This document shows, piece by piece, positions 8,800 to 17,779 of a stretch of DNA of 20,306 bases. The stretch is from Temnopleurus reevesii (taxonomy: Eukaryota; Echinodermata; Echinoidea; Temnopleuroida; Temnopleuridae): contig BQKZ01010007.1 in NCBI GenBank assembly GCA_036244855.1, forward strand, positions 1-20,306, given 5' to 3'. A model generated the notes under the pieces. The model had not been told where the DNA came from. It saw nothing but the letters and a program-made list of their open reading frames with translations, and made no database searches. The position numbers and the translations under genes were made by a program. Within the stretch, counting starts at the first letter, position 1; every line of letters starts with the position of its first letter.

Positions 8800-9828
8800 T
8801 TATAATCACATGCATGTCAAATGTACACAAAAAATTATTGATGTTTAAACTGAAAGAAAAACATAAAAGTATTTCGATATTTCAAAGAGCGGTGTGTATT
8901 TTTGGTCAGTAGTGTATATTACTGTGAACAAGCAACTATTGATCACATTTGAAAAGGGGAAATTTGAAAGCTTGACTGTTTTAGCTTGTCGCATGCAATT
9001 ATCGATGAAACTCTCCTATACTCAATAATTTTTAAACAATTTACGCCCAGGACTATTGATAGGGGATTAAAAGATCGATCATCAGTCAAGCAGTGCAAGG
9101 GGGTGACATGACTAAAAAACCGACCCCACAAGATAATTGTCTATCACTGTGAACAGAACGGTTGAAGGAATGGGACAAAGTAAAAACAACTTTATTCAGG
9201 TATTTACAATAACTTGATGATAACAAAAGAATGTCCCAGGCAACATTTGTTCAACATTTGTTCAACATTTTCTTTCCACAGAACGAGAAGGATGGAAATT
9301 TCTTTTGTGTCCATCTACCTATTGTTCATGCTTGAATGGACGTAGTTTATTTTGTCTGAATGATTTGTCTCTTTTGCTTCTAGTGTAATTGTCCAGTTCT
9401 GAATCTTCCGACATCCATCCGATCGGGGTGCTCGAACTTAATAGCTTTGTACAACATGTACAATAGCATAATGTTCGCTGAGAAGAGTGTGGACGGGAAT
9501 GTAAGTTTTGAGGCGTCTATCATTCAGTTCTGAATATTCACGTTGAGTAGATACACCCGCGATTATTTAAGTTTGGGCAATCATGACGAAAGAGCATTTA
9601 GGAGCGACGGTCGTCGACATTCATTTACCATGCAATTATATCAATTCGGTATGATATGAAAGGAGATTACTTCGTTTTCTGTAAGTATAGATATTGTTGC
9701 AAGTAAAATTATGCTTAACTACCGTACGATCTGATTCATTCTGTATGAATACATTGATATTCAACTATACCAAGATGTATGTGCATCTAAACGCATCATG
9801 GGGCATGTAGCATAAAAGATAAAATTAA
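8800..9828. other. AT-rich stretch, no gene seen
   Basis: A short tandem CAACATTTGTT (about 2.7 copies, 9241-9269) is the only repeat seen. The minus-strand frame at 8943-9131 is unsupported. Confidence 0.5.
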
Positions 9829-9910
9829 ACTTACGATAAAAATTAATCGTAAGTCTATGGCAAAACGTGTACCACAGAGATACGATTAGTTGAAAATCAA
9901 TCGTATCTCT
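9829..9910. repeat. Dispersed repeat family G with two adjacent hairpins, copy 1
   Basis: The first hairpin has arms ACTTACGAT (9829-9837) and ATCGTAAGT (9846-9854). The second has perfect 12-bp arms AGAGATACGATT (9876-9887) and AATCGTATCTCT (9899-9910). Between them lies AAGTCTATGGCAAAACGTGT, then ACCACAG, which recurs on the other strand at 16162-16222. It is probably part of a non-autonomous DNA transposon family. The outer borders are not defined. Confidence 0.6.
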
Positions 9911-10047
9911 ATTATGTACCCCGTGAATTATTGATCTGTAAATTACCTTGGAATTTTTTTTTCCGAAGGGTGAAGCCTGTGAGCTTTTACCATGTTTACC
10001 TGCCTTTCGAAATATTACACTAGATGCGGCCAAACAGTGATGTGCTG

Positions 10048-10118
10048 TCAATGAATGGAAAAATACGATGATGTAATTGTGAACATTTGAGCAAAATCGG
10101 ACGATCCATTTTGATTTG
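10048..10118 (+). repeat. Dispersed repeat family H, fragment 4
   Basis: A short fragment carrying CAATGAATGGAAAAAT and ACATTTGAGCAAAATCGGAC, then GATCC, aligns with the middle of copy 1 (3255-3456). The remainder of the repeat is not seen. Confidence 0.5.
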
Positions 10119-10471
10119 CACCCCAGGCCGCTTGAGTTGGCGAACTACAGACACGAAATGTTTTAGTAGATAATATTAATTCCGTTGTCCTCATGAAATA
10201 TGAACGGTGGTCATCCAGTTCATTTTCTCACAAAAGGGTCTCTAAATTTTCGTGATGGGATATGAGGTCTTGCACAAGACATATAGCCCTAAAATCTCTC
10301 TTAATGCCATCCCATGCTCATCTGAACCACCAACATTTCCTTGTAATGCTCATATGAAAAACAATGCTTGCAGATGTGCCATTTATTTTACATTATTATT
10401 TCTTTTAACGATAAAAATATCAGGGGTCACCTGACGAAAATTGTGTCACCTGGCATATTTAGTGGTATATG

Positions 10472-10479
10472 ATCCAGGG
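10472..10479. other. Target-site duplication, left copy
   Basis: ATCCAGGG directly abuts the left terminus of the foldback element and is repeated exactly after its right terminus. Confidence 0.85.
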
Positions 10480-11014
10480 GGTTTATCCCCATCTCGTCCA
10501 ATGGCATCTCGTCCAATGACCGTTTCGTCCAAACGCGCTTCGTCTAACATAAGGTCGTCCAATTATCGTTTTGTCCAATATTTATTTCGTCCAATAGCCG
10601 CTTTGTCCAATAACCAGTTTAGTTTGTCCAATATCCTGTTCGTCCAATAGCCATTTTGTCTATTAACATTTGGTCCAATAATCTATTCGTCCAATAGCCA
10701 TTTGGGCTAACATCACTTCGTCCAATCTGGACAACCTGATGATACGATAAAGTGACACTAAACAAAGCGGTAATTGGACGAAGTAGGACTAGACCACATG
10801 ATGATTGGACGAATAGGCAGATAGACCATATGGTTATTGGACGAAATGGCTATTGGACGAACGGGATATTAGACAAATTGGTTACTGGACAAAGCGGCAA
10901 TTGGACGAAATGCTCATTGGACGAAATGTTTGTAGACGAAGTAATGTTGGACGAAGCGCGTTTGGACGAAACGGTCATTGGACGAGATGGCATTGGGCGA
11001 GATGGCAATTTACC
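10480..11014. mobile_element. TU-like foldback transposon with 8-bp target duplication
   Basis: The element has two inverted arms of about 240-250 bp around a short centre near 10728-10770. The termini read GGTTTATCCCCATCTCG at the left, and GGTAAATTGCCATCTCG on the other strand at the right. Each arm is a tandem array of a 15-16-bp unit whose core is TCGTCCAAT, about 15 units on the left. The first six units are mirrored at near-identical offsets (15, 30, 46, 61, 76, 92 bp) from the two ends. ATCCAGGG flanks it exactly at 10472-10479 and 11015-11022. From family knowledge, sea-urchin TU foldback elements have this architecture. There is no transposase, so it is non-autonomous. The open frames across it are by-products. 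Confidence 0.9.
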
Positions 11015-11022
11015 ATCCAGGG
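11015..11022. other. Target-site duplication, right copy
   Basis: ATCCAGGG is identical to 10472-10479. The 8-bp length fits TU/foldback, hAT or P-type transposition. Confidence 0.85.
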
Positions 11023-11054
11023 TTACCCCGACCTGCTGTAGTCTTTTCCTAAAG

Positions 11055-11298
11055 GCCGACTTACACCTTTGCGTTTATAGCCTGCGTCGTTCCAACGTTT
11101 TTCAATCAAATGAAAACGCTCCCGATTGCACAGTATACGTTGATCAGCGATGAACTGACGTTTTGGCTTGCGCTAAAGGAGCGTACACCGAACGTCAGTT
11201 TACCGTATGACCTGAGTCTTTGTGTGTCCAGGGAGCGTTTTTAATTTTCAAAAATGCTGGGTCGACGCAGGCAAAAAACTCAAAAGTGTGAGTCGGCT
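11055..11298. mobile_element. MITE family B, copy 2
   Basis: The termini are GCCGACTTACACCTTTGCGT and, on the other strand, AGCCGACTCACACTTTTGAG, each followed by a TGCCTGCGTCG-type block and GAAAACGCTCCC or AAAAACGCTCCC. The inverted similarity extends inward through GAACGTCAGT, so most of the element can fold back. CTAAAG occurs on both flanks (11049-11054 and 11299-11304), a likely target-site duplication. The element is about 244 bp and non-coding. Confidence 0.85.
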
Positions 11299-11304
11299 CT
11301 AAAG

Positions 11305-12150
11305 TGTTACCGTAATGAACAGGAACGTCAGACATGACAAAACGTTAACATTTTGTTTGGAATCTGCGTCTATCACATTCTCTCTCATTTTTTTCCTCCA
11401 ATTTTTAGCTCCAAGGTATATTCCATTGGGGTCCATAGAGTGATCCACTTCATAAAAAAACCCACTTCTTTAAAGGCATATTTTAACAATGTCAAATCAA
11501 CGCAAAGCAGGTTTAGATGTGTAATTGAATTTGAGAATAGCTGATTGTATGACAGAATAGAACACACATTCAATAGCAAAACAGAGTGAAAAGAAATAGG
11601 TGCTCAGGAAGCTCGTGGCTTTGGGCGAGTGAAACGATAACGCTCTAGTCGCCGAATGTCCCAGCAAAAAAATCTGCATATCGCACGTTGCTGTTAAGAC
11701 TTATGCCGGCCGGATGACTATATTTTATCGCAGTTAGATTAATTTGTATCTTGTACCAATGAACATATTCAATTCCTGTCTTAGCCAAAGGTTGAGAATT
11801 ATGATTATAGCACCGACTGAATTTGGTAAGTCGTTGCCTTCAAGGATCTTGCGCTAATTTGTTCACACTGGTGCTTCTGTTCGCATCATTTTTACCGTAT
11901 TTCACTTTTTGTGAAATGCAAAGTCTCACATTAATTGAACTACATTCGCAGGAAATGTGAAATTCCGTTGGTGCCCATGGGGTATTGTCTCAACTCTCTG
12001 CAGGGGTGTTTGAAGGATTAAAAATCAATCACATTTCATTGATTCGTTTACATTTTCCCGCCCAAACTGGAGCATCATAATAAACGTTTGTGTCTAATGA
12101 GCATGATTAATCTTTAATGGGTTGTCCTTGAATTGCATCACGGACCATCA
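11305..12150. other. AT-rich stretch, no gene seen
   Basis: Only short inverted repeats are present (for example ATTTCAC/GTGAAAT, 11899-11917). Frames of about 60 codons on both strands near 11353-11679 show no recognisable domain. Confidence 0.5.
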
Positions 12151-12764
12151 AACATGATCCTTTCTTCGAAGTTTTAGAAACCATTTCAGAGTTTGTTTCG
12201 ATCTTTGGTTTAACACGCACCAAGTAAAACGGCTGCAATTTTGCATCTCTCAACTAACACTACAAGCATCCTTTCGATCGAGACCATTATTACATTTCTC
12301 TCAGAAAGGTGTAATATCGCTCCTTTAACTCACTATATTTTACCAGCAAACATGATCCTTTCTTTCAAGTTTTAGAAATCATTCCAGAGTTTGTTTCGAT
12401 CTTTGGTTTACCACGCACCAAGTAAAACGGCTGCAATTTTGCACCTTGCAACTGGCCTTGCGAGCACCCTTTTTGGAGCAATATTACATTTCTCTCAGAA
12501 AGGTGTAATATCGCTCCTTTTACTCACTATGCAAGAATTTGCATAATATTTTACCATCAAATATGATCCTTTCTTTTAAGTTTTAGAAATCATTTCAGAG
12601 TTTGTTTTGATATTTGGTTTACCACGCACCAAGTAAAACAGCTGCAATTTTGCAACTTGCAAATGGCCTTGCGAGCACCCTTTATGGAGCAATATTACAT
12701 ATCTCTCAGAAAGGAGTAATATCGCTCCTTTTCATCAGTATGCAAGAATTAGCAAAATATTTTA
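12151..12764. repeat. Three tandem copies of a ~200-211-bp unit with an internal hairpin
   Basis: The copies start at 12151, 12349 and 12560 (periods 198 and 211). Each opens with AACATGATCCTTTCTT or a close variant, then GTTTTAGAAA, CAGAGTTTGTTT, CACGCACCAAGTAAAAC and GGCTGCAATTTTGCA. In copies 2 and 3 a hairpin follows, GGAGCAATATTACA pairing with a TGTAATATCGCTCC-type arm across a loop of about 15 nt. Copy 1 keeps the right arm but its left arm is degraded. The same hairpin words recur in the composite repeat at 2.4-2.8 kb. Copies 2 and 3 resemble each other more than either resembles copy 1. Confidence 0.85.
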
Positions 12765-12785
12765 GAAAAATGGCAGCAGAGGGAC

Positions 12786-13175
12786 GAACCTAGCTGCGCC
12801 ATGAAGGATCGCATCATTCAAAGACAGAAGATTTACCGACTGAGCTGTCTATCTGCACTTATTAATCGAGCGACATTGTGACATTAGAATTGTTAGTACG
12901 CTCAAGCGAACACTGTGTCATGTTATGGAGACATTGTTTTGATATCTTTTAAAGTCGCCTTGGTTTGTGCATGGAAAATGGCACAATCGGATAAGTCATA
13001 ACCGAACGATCCCCGAAACAAGTCACTTCGTCAAAATAGCGCGGGTTCGAATCCTCTAAGCACCTCACAGAATGCAAAGTCATACATTTTTTAACCAAAA
13101 AGGTGCAATATTGCACCCCAAACGATGCTTCCAGTGTTGCATTTGTTTGCATCCTTAAAGGTGCAAAGTTGCACC
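12786..13175 (+). repeat. Composite repeat with tRNA-like ends, copy 2
   Basis: GCGCCATGAAGGAT and ACCGACTGAGCTGT (A-box-like on the minus strand) match copy 1 at 2113 and following. About 250 bp later comes a plus-strand tRNA-like B box, GGGTTCGAATCCTC (13043-13056). Then come two short palindromic blocks, AAGGTGCAATATTGCACC and AAGGTGCAAAGTTGCACCTT, with CCAGTGTTGCA between them. This copy lacks the SINE found in copy 1. It directly follows the tandem array and may belong to the same larger repeat. Confidence 0.6.
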
Positions 13176-13970
13176 TTCATTCCTAGGTGTGCAGGGAGAT
13201 GGAATAATCAGGGCATACCATTTTGCATTGCATGTATTCTAGCGGTATTATGAATGATGAAATGGTATTCATGGGATCATAAAAAGTTCAAATAATCAAG
13301 GGGGATGAATATCACGGTGAAATGAAAAGACAGAAATTGGACAAAATAATCAAAGTCCAATTCAAGTCTTCACACTGACTCTAGCAGAAAGATCAAGTTC
13401 GATTCACTTCAATCTGTTCTGCAAAAAGGTAACACACATAACTTATTTATGGTATATTTGAAGAACTAATGGGAAAGGAATTTCTTCTTGTGTGCTTATA
13501 TCCATCGCAAAGGCTTGAAGGGAGATGTTTTTGTCTACTTTTGGTTTCTTACTGTATATTCCTGAAATCGTGTCAACATTCGACCAAATGTTTATGGTGA
13601 ACCAAAATTTCTTTTTTATTTCTTTCGTCACGATTGGCTCATTTAATGATGCAGTGTCTTTGTTTATGTTCTTTCGTTGTTTAGTGAACCCTTTTTTACG
13701 AGTGTTTGCGAAAGTCATGCACATGCCAAGTAGACCTCTCTATAGTATTTGAATTTTCAAGCACTCATACCGCTATTTTAGCTCTTGAACTCTTGTTTTG
13801 TAATCAGTCACAGAGGTATGTTTGTCAGTAATGTTGTTTCGCACCATCAAGGATCGATCATAAACTGTCTGAAATTATGAGGAAGTCACCAAAAATGTGG
13901 TTGTTGTTGTTGTTTTTGGATTTAACGTCAGTATAAGAGTTATACGTGCGGTCGGACATGTATTGCTCGT
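13176..13970. other. AT-rich stretch, possible LINE 3' body at right end
   Basis: No recognised gene. Overlapping frames on opposite strands at 13443-13752 have no recognisable domain. The last 60-70 bp before the stem-loop at 13971 (a run of GTT triplets, then TTTGGATTTAACGTCA) may be the 3' untranslated part of the LINE copy ending at 14070. Confidence 0.45.
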
Positions 13971-14070
13971 CAATATTATGCAGGACCCCTCGTGATACCA
14001 ACATCTTGTTGTGAGGGCATCCTGCTAAAATATTGATCAATAAATAAATAAACAAATAAACAAATAAATA
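13971..14070 (+). mobile_element. LINE-type 3' end: stem-loop plus AAAT/AAAC tail
   Basis: An imperfect stem of about 21-23 bp (13971-13991 CAATATTATGCAGGACCCCT, then C; 14013-14035 GAGGGCATCCTGCTAAAATA, then TTG) encloses a loop of about 21 nt. It is followed within 4 bp by a tail of about 32 bp of AAAT and AAAC repeats (14039-14070). A 3' hairpin followed by a short tandem tail is typical of CR1/L2-group non-LTR retrotransposons. No reverse transcriptase was found directly upstream, so this would be a 5'-truncated copy. Confidence 0.6.
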
Positions 14071-14578
14071 TTCAATCCGTTATTATATATCTCCACATAT
14101 AGAACCAACTTTTAGCAATGTTCCTGTGTTAGTCTAAGGTTTGGAGTTTTGTGTAGCTTTGACCAAAGCTGCCAATTTTCTCTATAGATTCCCGCCGATA
14201 TTAGTCATTGTAAAGAGCAGAATTAAGTATTTTATGTACATGCATTACATTACTAATTGGATTTGTAATGAGGCATACTAAGATATGTGTCTAATGGAAA
14301 CATCACCATCACTCAACGGGCGCCTTTATCGGCACAAGTATGAGAAAGGTGATTGGAATATACCATCTTTATTAACATTCTATATGGGCGCTAAAAACAG
14401 GGTCCCGTAAGATAAAACTTACCATATATTTTGCCGTTCTCGATAACTTTTAGGACAACGTTGTGGAACAACCAATCAGCATCGACAATCGCACCATACT
14501 TGCGATTGTAAGTGGTCATGTTGAGAATACCATAGATGGATAAAAATTTCAATTCTTCGCATCATGTCACACTCTCAT
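14071..14578. other. Stretch without a supported gene
   Basis: A short palindrome (CAATCGCA/TGCGATTG, about 14486-14508) is present. Nothing else could be supported. Confidence 0.5.
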
Positions 14579-14777
14579 ATCGTCCGTATTTTCACAAAGT
14601 GGCGGGAGCCAAATGGAATTATTGCATGAAGACAAAGAAATCCCGACATAGCGCCAACTCAACGAGCATCCTATCTACCAACATATTAATTATATAGAAC
14701 GCATTTCAATGGATGTGTAACCCATCTCTTGTAACAATACCCTCTGGATCCTGTCACTTCGTTAAAACACGGACGAT
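14579..14777 (-). mobile_element. MITE family C, copy 2
   Basis: The left end ATCGTCCGTATTTTCACAAA, then GTGGCGG, mirrors the right end CTTCGTTAAAACACGGACGA, then T. GATTGCATGAAGACAAAGAA-like sequence followed by ATCCCGACATAGC matches the reverse complement of the right half of 8612-8799. The minus-strand right half (ATTGAAATGCG, TAATTAATATGTTGG) matches that copy's left half. The element is about 199 bp and non-coding, with no clear target-site duplication. Confidence 0.8.
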
Positions 14778-15541
14778 GTAGAACATCCGTTGGCAAATAT
14801 TTTCGGCATCCACATGATCTGCAAGTCGTCGATTTCCATGTAATGGAGGGATAGAGAGTCCAATGCTTTGTATGACGTCACTCTCATAAAACGTTTTGCA
14901 CCATCGACGACAAACATTTTCGTTACCAACGTGACACGTCACATCCATCGGGTATTAACAAGATAAACGTTATGTTAGGTCACAACATTACATGCATGAA
15001 TTACCGATAAAACAATATAAAGCACATGCAGGCGCCGTTACAAAGCCTAAACCGGTGATTATCCAAACCATATCAAGTTGAGGTAGATTAATCCGGGTGT
15101 CCATGAGATATGGCTAATCAGCCATCTTTCTGGGCCTTTCTTCGAAGTCCCACAACGTTCCGCTAGCTCCCGTGAGATTTAGCAGAGAAAGACAGTTGTA
15201 CTGTTGTATGCCAATCTGTGGGATTAGGCCGATTAGTGTGATGACCAGCGCTGAATAATCGTGTTATTGAACTCCTGCGATGTCACGCATATTTTACGAC
15301 TTAAATCGACTTTAAAATGCCAACAAACTGGAAATATCCATGTATGTTTAGCATTTTTGCAAACGGAATGGAAAGAAGTGGAAGTGGATTGATAATGTCG
15401 GGACTAACAGCCAAGGTACTGAAAGGATGCAGTTTTAAATCCTGAATTATTCAAGGATAATGCTTGTTTACAACTTTTATTCTGATGCAAGATTTTTAAT
15501 AGGTAAGAAATAAATTATTCAACATAGTTAACAGTCTGTCA
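14778..15541. other. No gene seen; moderately GC-rich patch at 15041-15240
   Basis: The patch around 15041-15240 is richer in G and C than the flanks but has no open frame of useful length on either strand. It could be a regulatory element, an old repeat or a decayed exon. The minus-strand frame at 14754-14948 overlaps the MITE end and is not called. Confidence 0.4.
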
Positions 15542-15680
15542 GGGTGATGCTAGAAAGTTACAATTATCGCAAATCAACTGAACATCAATTGCAAATTGAA
15601 ACGCGCATTTTCCATATCTTTTATTAAAAAAAAGATTCGATTAGTACGTGCCGAGGAACTGCTTTTCTAGCAACATATCC
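15542..15680. mobile_element. Diverged family A-related MITE
   Basis: The left end GGGTGATGCTAGAAAGTTAC and right end CTTTTCTAGCAACATATCC are inverted versions of a GGNTATGTTGCTAGAAAAG-like terminus, close to the family A end GGGTGTTGCTCAAAA. Inside, GCAAATCAACTGAACATCAA, then GAAACGCGCATTTTCCAT, resembles the family A left half. The right half of family A is missing or replaced by AT-rich sequence. Confidence 0.55.
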
Positions 15681-15692
15681 AACATAAGTTAC

Positions 15693-15956
15693 TTCCCCAA
15701 AGTATTTTGCCAAATTGGCCAATGTCGTGTGCCATGGACAGATCTAGTATCTTTGAGCATGTTGACACCGAGTATAAACGAATCAGGGGCTGGTCTCGTA
15801 GCCGCCCACAAGTAACAACTCTTATCTGACGCTAACGCATGCACATATGTCCACCGCCAGTCGTACACCTTCAACGTCTGCCAAGCGTTTTCCCTCTGCA
15901 ATTCTAACGTCAGCAGAGCCGGCAGGATCGAGGTCGGTGCAAAATGCATGTACAGA
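15693..15956 (-). CDS. Candidate exon or decayed gene fragment, function unknown
   Basis: By hand count G+C is about 51% over 15721-15960, against about 30% in the next 60 bp. On the minus strand one frame stays open across the block for nearly 90 codons, including the segments NAWQTLKVYDWRWTYVHAL, DKSCYLWAATRPAPDSFIL and RSVHGTRHWPIWQNTLGK. It is rich in tryptophan and has no low-complexity bias. The ends can be read as a splice acceptor (ATCCAG before TCTGTAC, exon from 15956) and donor (GGGGAA before GTAACT, exon to 15693), although the pyrimidine tract is poor. An ATG lies at 15947-15949 if it is instead a first exon. I do not recognise the protein. A second minus-strand frame is also open over its first half. 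It could be a pseudogene fragment or part of an unknown repeat. Confidence 0.3.
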
Positions 15957-16161
15957 CTGGATTTTTTCTTTATTTAGAGTGGATATACGAAGCAATAATA
16001 TACTGAAGGATAAGGCTCACGTTTTAATTTATAGCTTTAAAAAAAATATAGAAAGAAAATGGAATACGCTTGGTTTACCGTGTATTCAGCTTGCGCTTGT
16101 CGCACATGAACGCTAGCGGAAGTGCTTCAATCTGTAACAAAAAATATACTTGAAAATTATT

Positions 16162-16222
16162 TTCTGTGGTACACTTTTTGCCATAGACTTATGATTATAT
16201 TCATCGTAAGGAGACGATAACG
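16162..16222 (-). repeat. Dispersed repeat family G, copy 2
   Basis: The reverse complement reads CCTTACGATGAATATAATCA, then TAAGTCTATGGCAAAAAGTG, then TACCACAGA. It matches 9829-9880 in order and spacing, including the first hairpin (here imperfect). The second hairpin of copy 1 is absent. Confidence 0.6.
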
Positions 16223-16611
16223 GTAACATTTCTCGTAGTCTAATCGCATCTTATGTTCCAGGCCCCTGGTGTTTGCTATATGCAGAAAATGGCCTAGAAC
16301 AAGCTAGTCTAATTTTCACATTCCTCCAATGTAATGGATAAATAACATTCTAAAGAAATTCTCTAATAACTGAGAAATTAAATACATCACATGGTTCGTC
16401 ATAAATGTCGCATCATAGGAATCTAATGAAAATTATGAAAATATCATAATAGCGCCACCATTGGTCTGAAAAGTAAATATAAAACAGAAATCAGAAACAG
16501 GAAATGATTTAACACATGACTTTGGGGAGATTGAAATTAAAACAAGTTTTGTTTGAAATGAAATCCACATATTTTAAGAAAATAAGAAAATAATAGGCAA
16601 AACGTGAATTT
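16223..16611. other. AT-rich stretch, no gene seen
   Basis: No open frame, RNA gene or element boundary could be supported. Confidence 0.5.
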
Positions 16612-16681
16612 AGCCTTTTTATCAATATTCTATCAAGAGCCTATATCAATATTCTATCAGAAGCCTTTATCAATATTGCAT
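16612..16681. repeat. Three tandem copies of a 24-26-bp unit
   Basis: AGCCTNTATCAATATTCTATCA-type units start at 16612, 16638 and 16662 (periods 26 and 24). The third ends in TATCAATATTGCAT. A small minisatellite. Confidence 0.85.
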
Positions 16682-16823
16682 ACAATGTACATGAACATTA
16701 ATTGCTCTTTTTTGTTGGGTTGATGAATAATTTGTTATTTTTAACAAAAAGAATGTAGAGAGCTTAAACTGCCTCTAATGAAGTTATTTATTTTAAAATA
16801 GATTTATTTGGATTATGAATCAT

Positions 16824-16957
16824 AAAGCCCCGGTCACATAGGACCCCGGAAGCAACATGATTCACCCCGATTCGTTATTCTGAGGCAGTTAACTGTCAAT
16901 TAACAAAGAGTCGGGGTGGATCGTGTTGCTTCCGGGATCCTATGTGACCGGGGCTTT
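16824..16957. mobile_element. Palindromic MITE, 47-bp arms
   Basis: The arms 16824-16870 and 16911-16957 are reverse complements with about three mismatches. They begin AAAGCCCCGGTCACATAGGA and end in CACCCCGA. The centre holds a perfect CAGTTAACTG palindrome (16885-16894 region). The element is 134 bp with no coding capacity. No target-site duplication could be distinguished because the flanks are A/T-rich. The near-identical arms suggest a fairly young insertion. Confidence 0.85.
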
Positions 16958-17761
16958 TAGTTTTATAATATTCATGAAATATTAGAAAACTGTATCCATA
17001 TTATATCACTACTTTCATTGGATGTTTTTGTAGATCACTTTTAGGCACATGAAATGATGAATTATAATCAATTACTTTGATTTGCATGTAATTTTGTCTC
17101 CCAATATTTTACTATTTACAGAGTTCTCTAATATTTTCGCATCGTATTAAAAATGGCAACGTAAAAAAAATACCTGTTTTCCACAGTATTCAAAATTCTA
17201 CACCAGATTCAGCTTGGTCGGATGCTTGAATCGTGTGCAAAATTAACACAAATATATTTATAACGATATAGATACACCATATTTAGTTACTGGGTTAATG
17301 CGCCATTATTATCCAAGCAATGTGGTGATTTTTTACGATGTGCCAACAACATAATGTGTTTTCGGAGGCGCCCAGGTTTTATAAAAATACAGTAGCCGGG
17401 TGCGGTATTTCGGGAATTTGTCCCCACATCCTCTAAATGTATTCCTAAAGGATCCTTTAAAGGTAGAATTCTTCTTTTTTCAGCCTAAAATTTGACTTTC
17501 CAAGATTGTTGTGTTATGTTGAAGAGTACTAAATGTTAGAACTTATCACCAATCAAGTAAGCACAAAGATTGGTCATGATAAGCGCATTTATAGTTATTC
17601 CAATAACAATTGTTTCATTCGGGCCTCGAATTAATGGAGAGTGCGTTCGAAATTCAAAACAGCCGTTGACCCCTCGTTGACCAATAGCGCAAGAATTTCT
17701 CTCAGGGCGTATTCCGCATGGTGTGGCAGTGTATTGAAGTGCACACTGTATGTGCTCTTTT
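16958..17761. other. AT-rich stretch, no gene seen
   Basis: CCTAAAGGATCCTTTAAAGG (about 17442-17461) is a short palindrome. No gene could be supported. Confidence 0.5.
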
Positions 17762-17779
17762 TGTGTGTGTGTGTGTGTG
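17762..17779. repeat. TG dinucleotide microsatellite
   Basis: About nine consecutive TG units. Confidence 0.9.

Noticed and set aside
10752..11153. 133-codon frame with repeated WT/LDE-type peptides
   Set aside because: The apparent peptide repeats come from the 15-16-bp tandem units of the foldback arm. The frame also runs out of the element into a different MITE.
12151..12764. CRISPR-like array
   Set aside because: The units are about 200 bp, adjacent without unique spacers, and the genome is eukaryotic.
13443..13724. 93-codon minus-strand frame
   Set aside because: Lysine- and isoleucine-rich from AT bias, overlapped by an open frame on the other strand, and with no recognisable domain. 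It could be revisited with transcript data.
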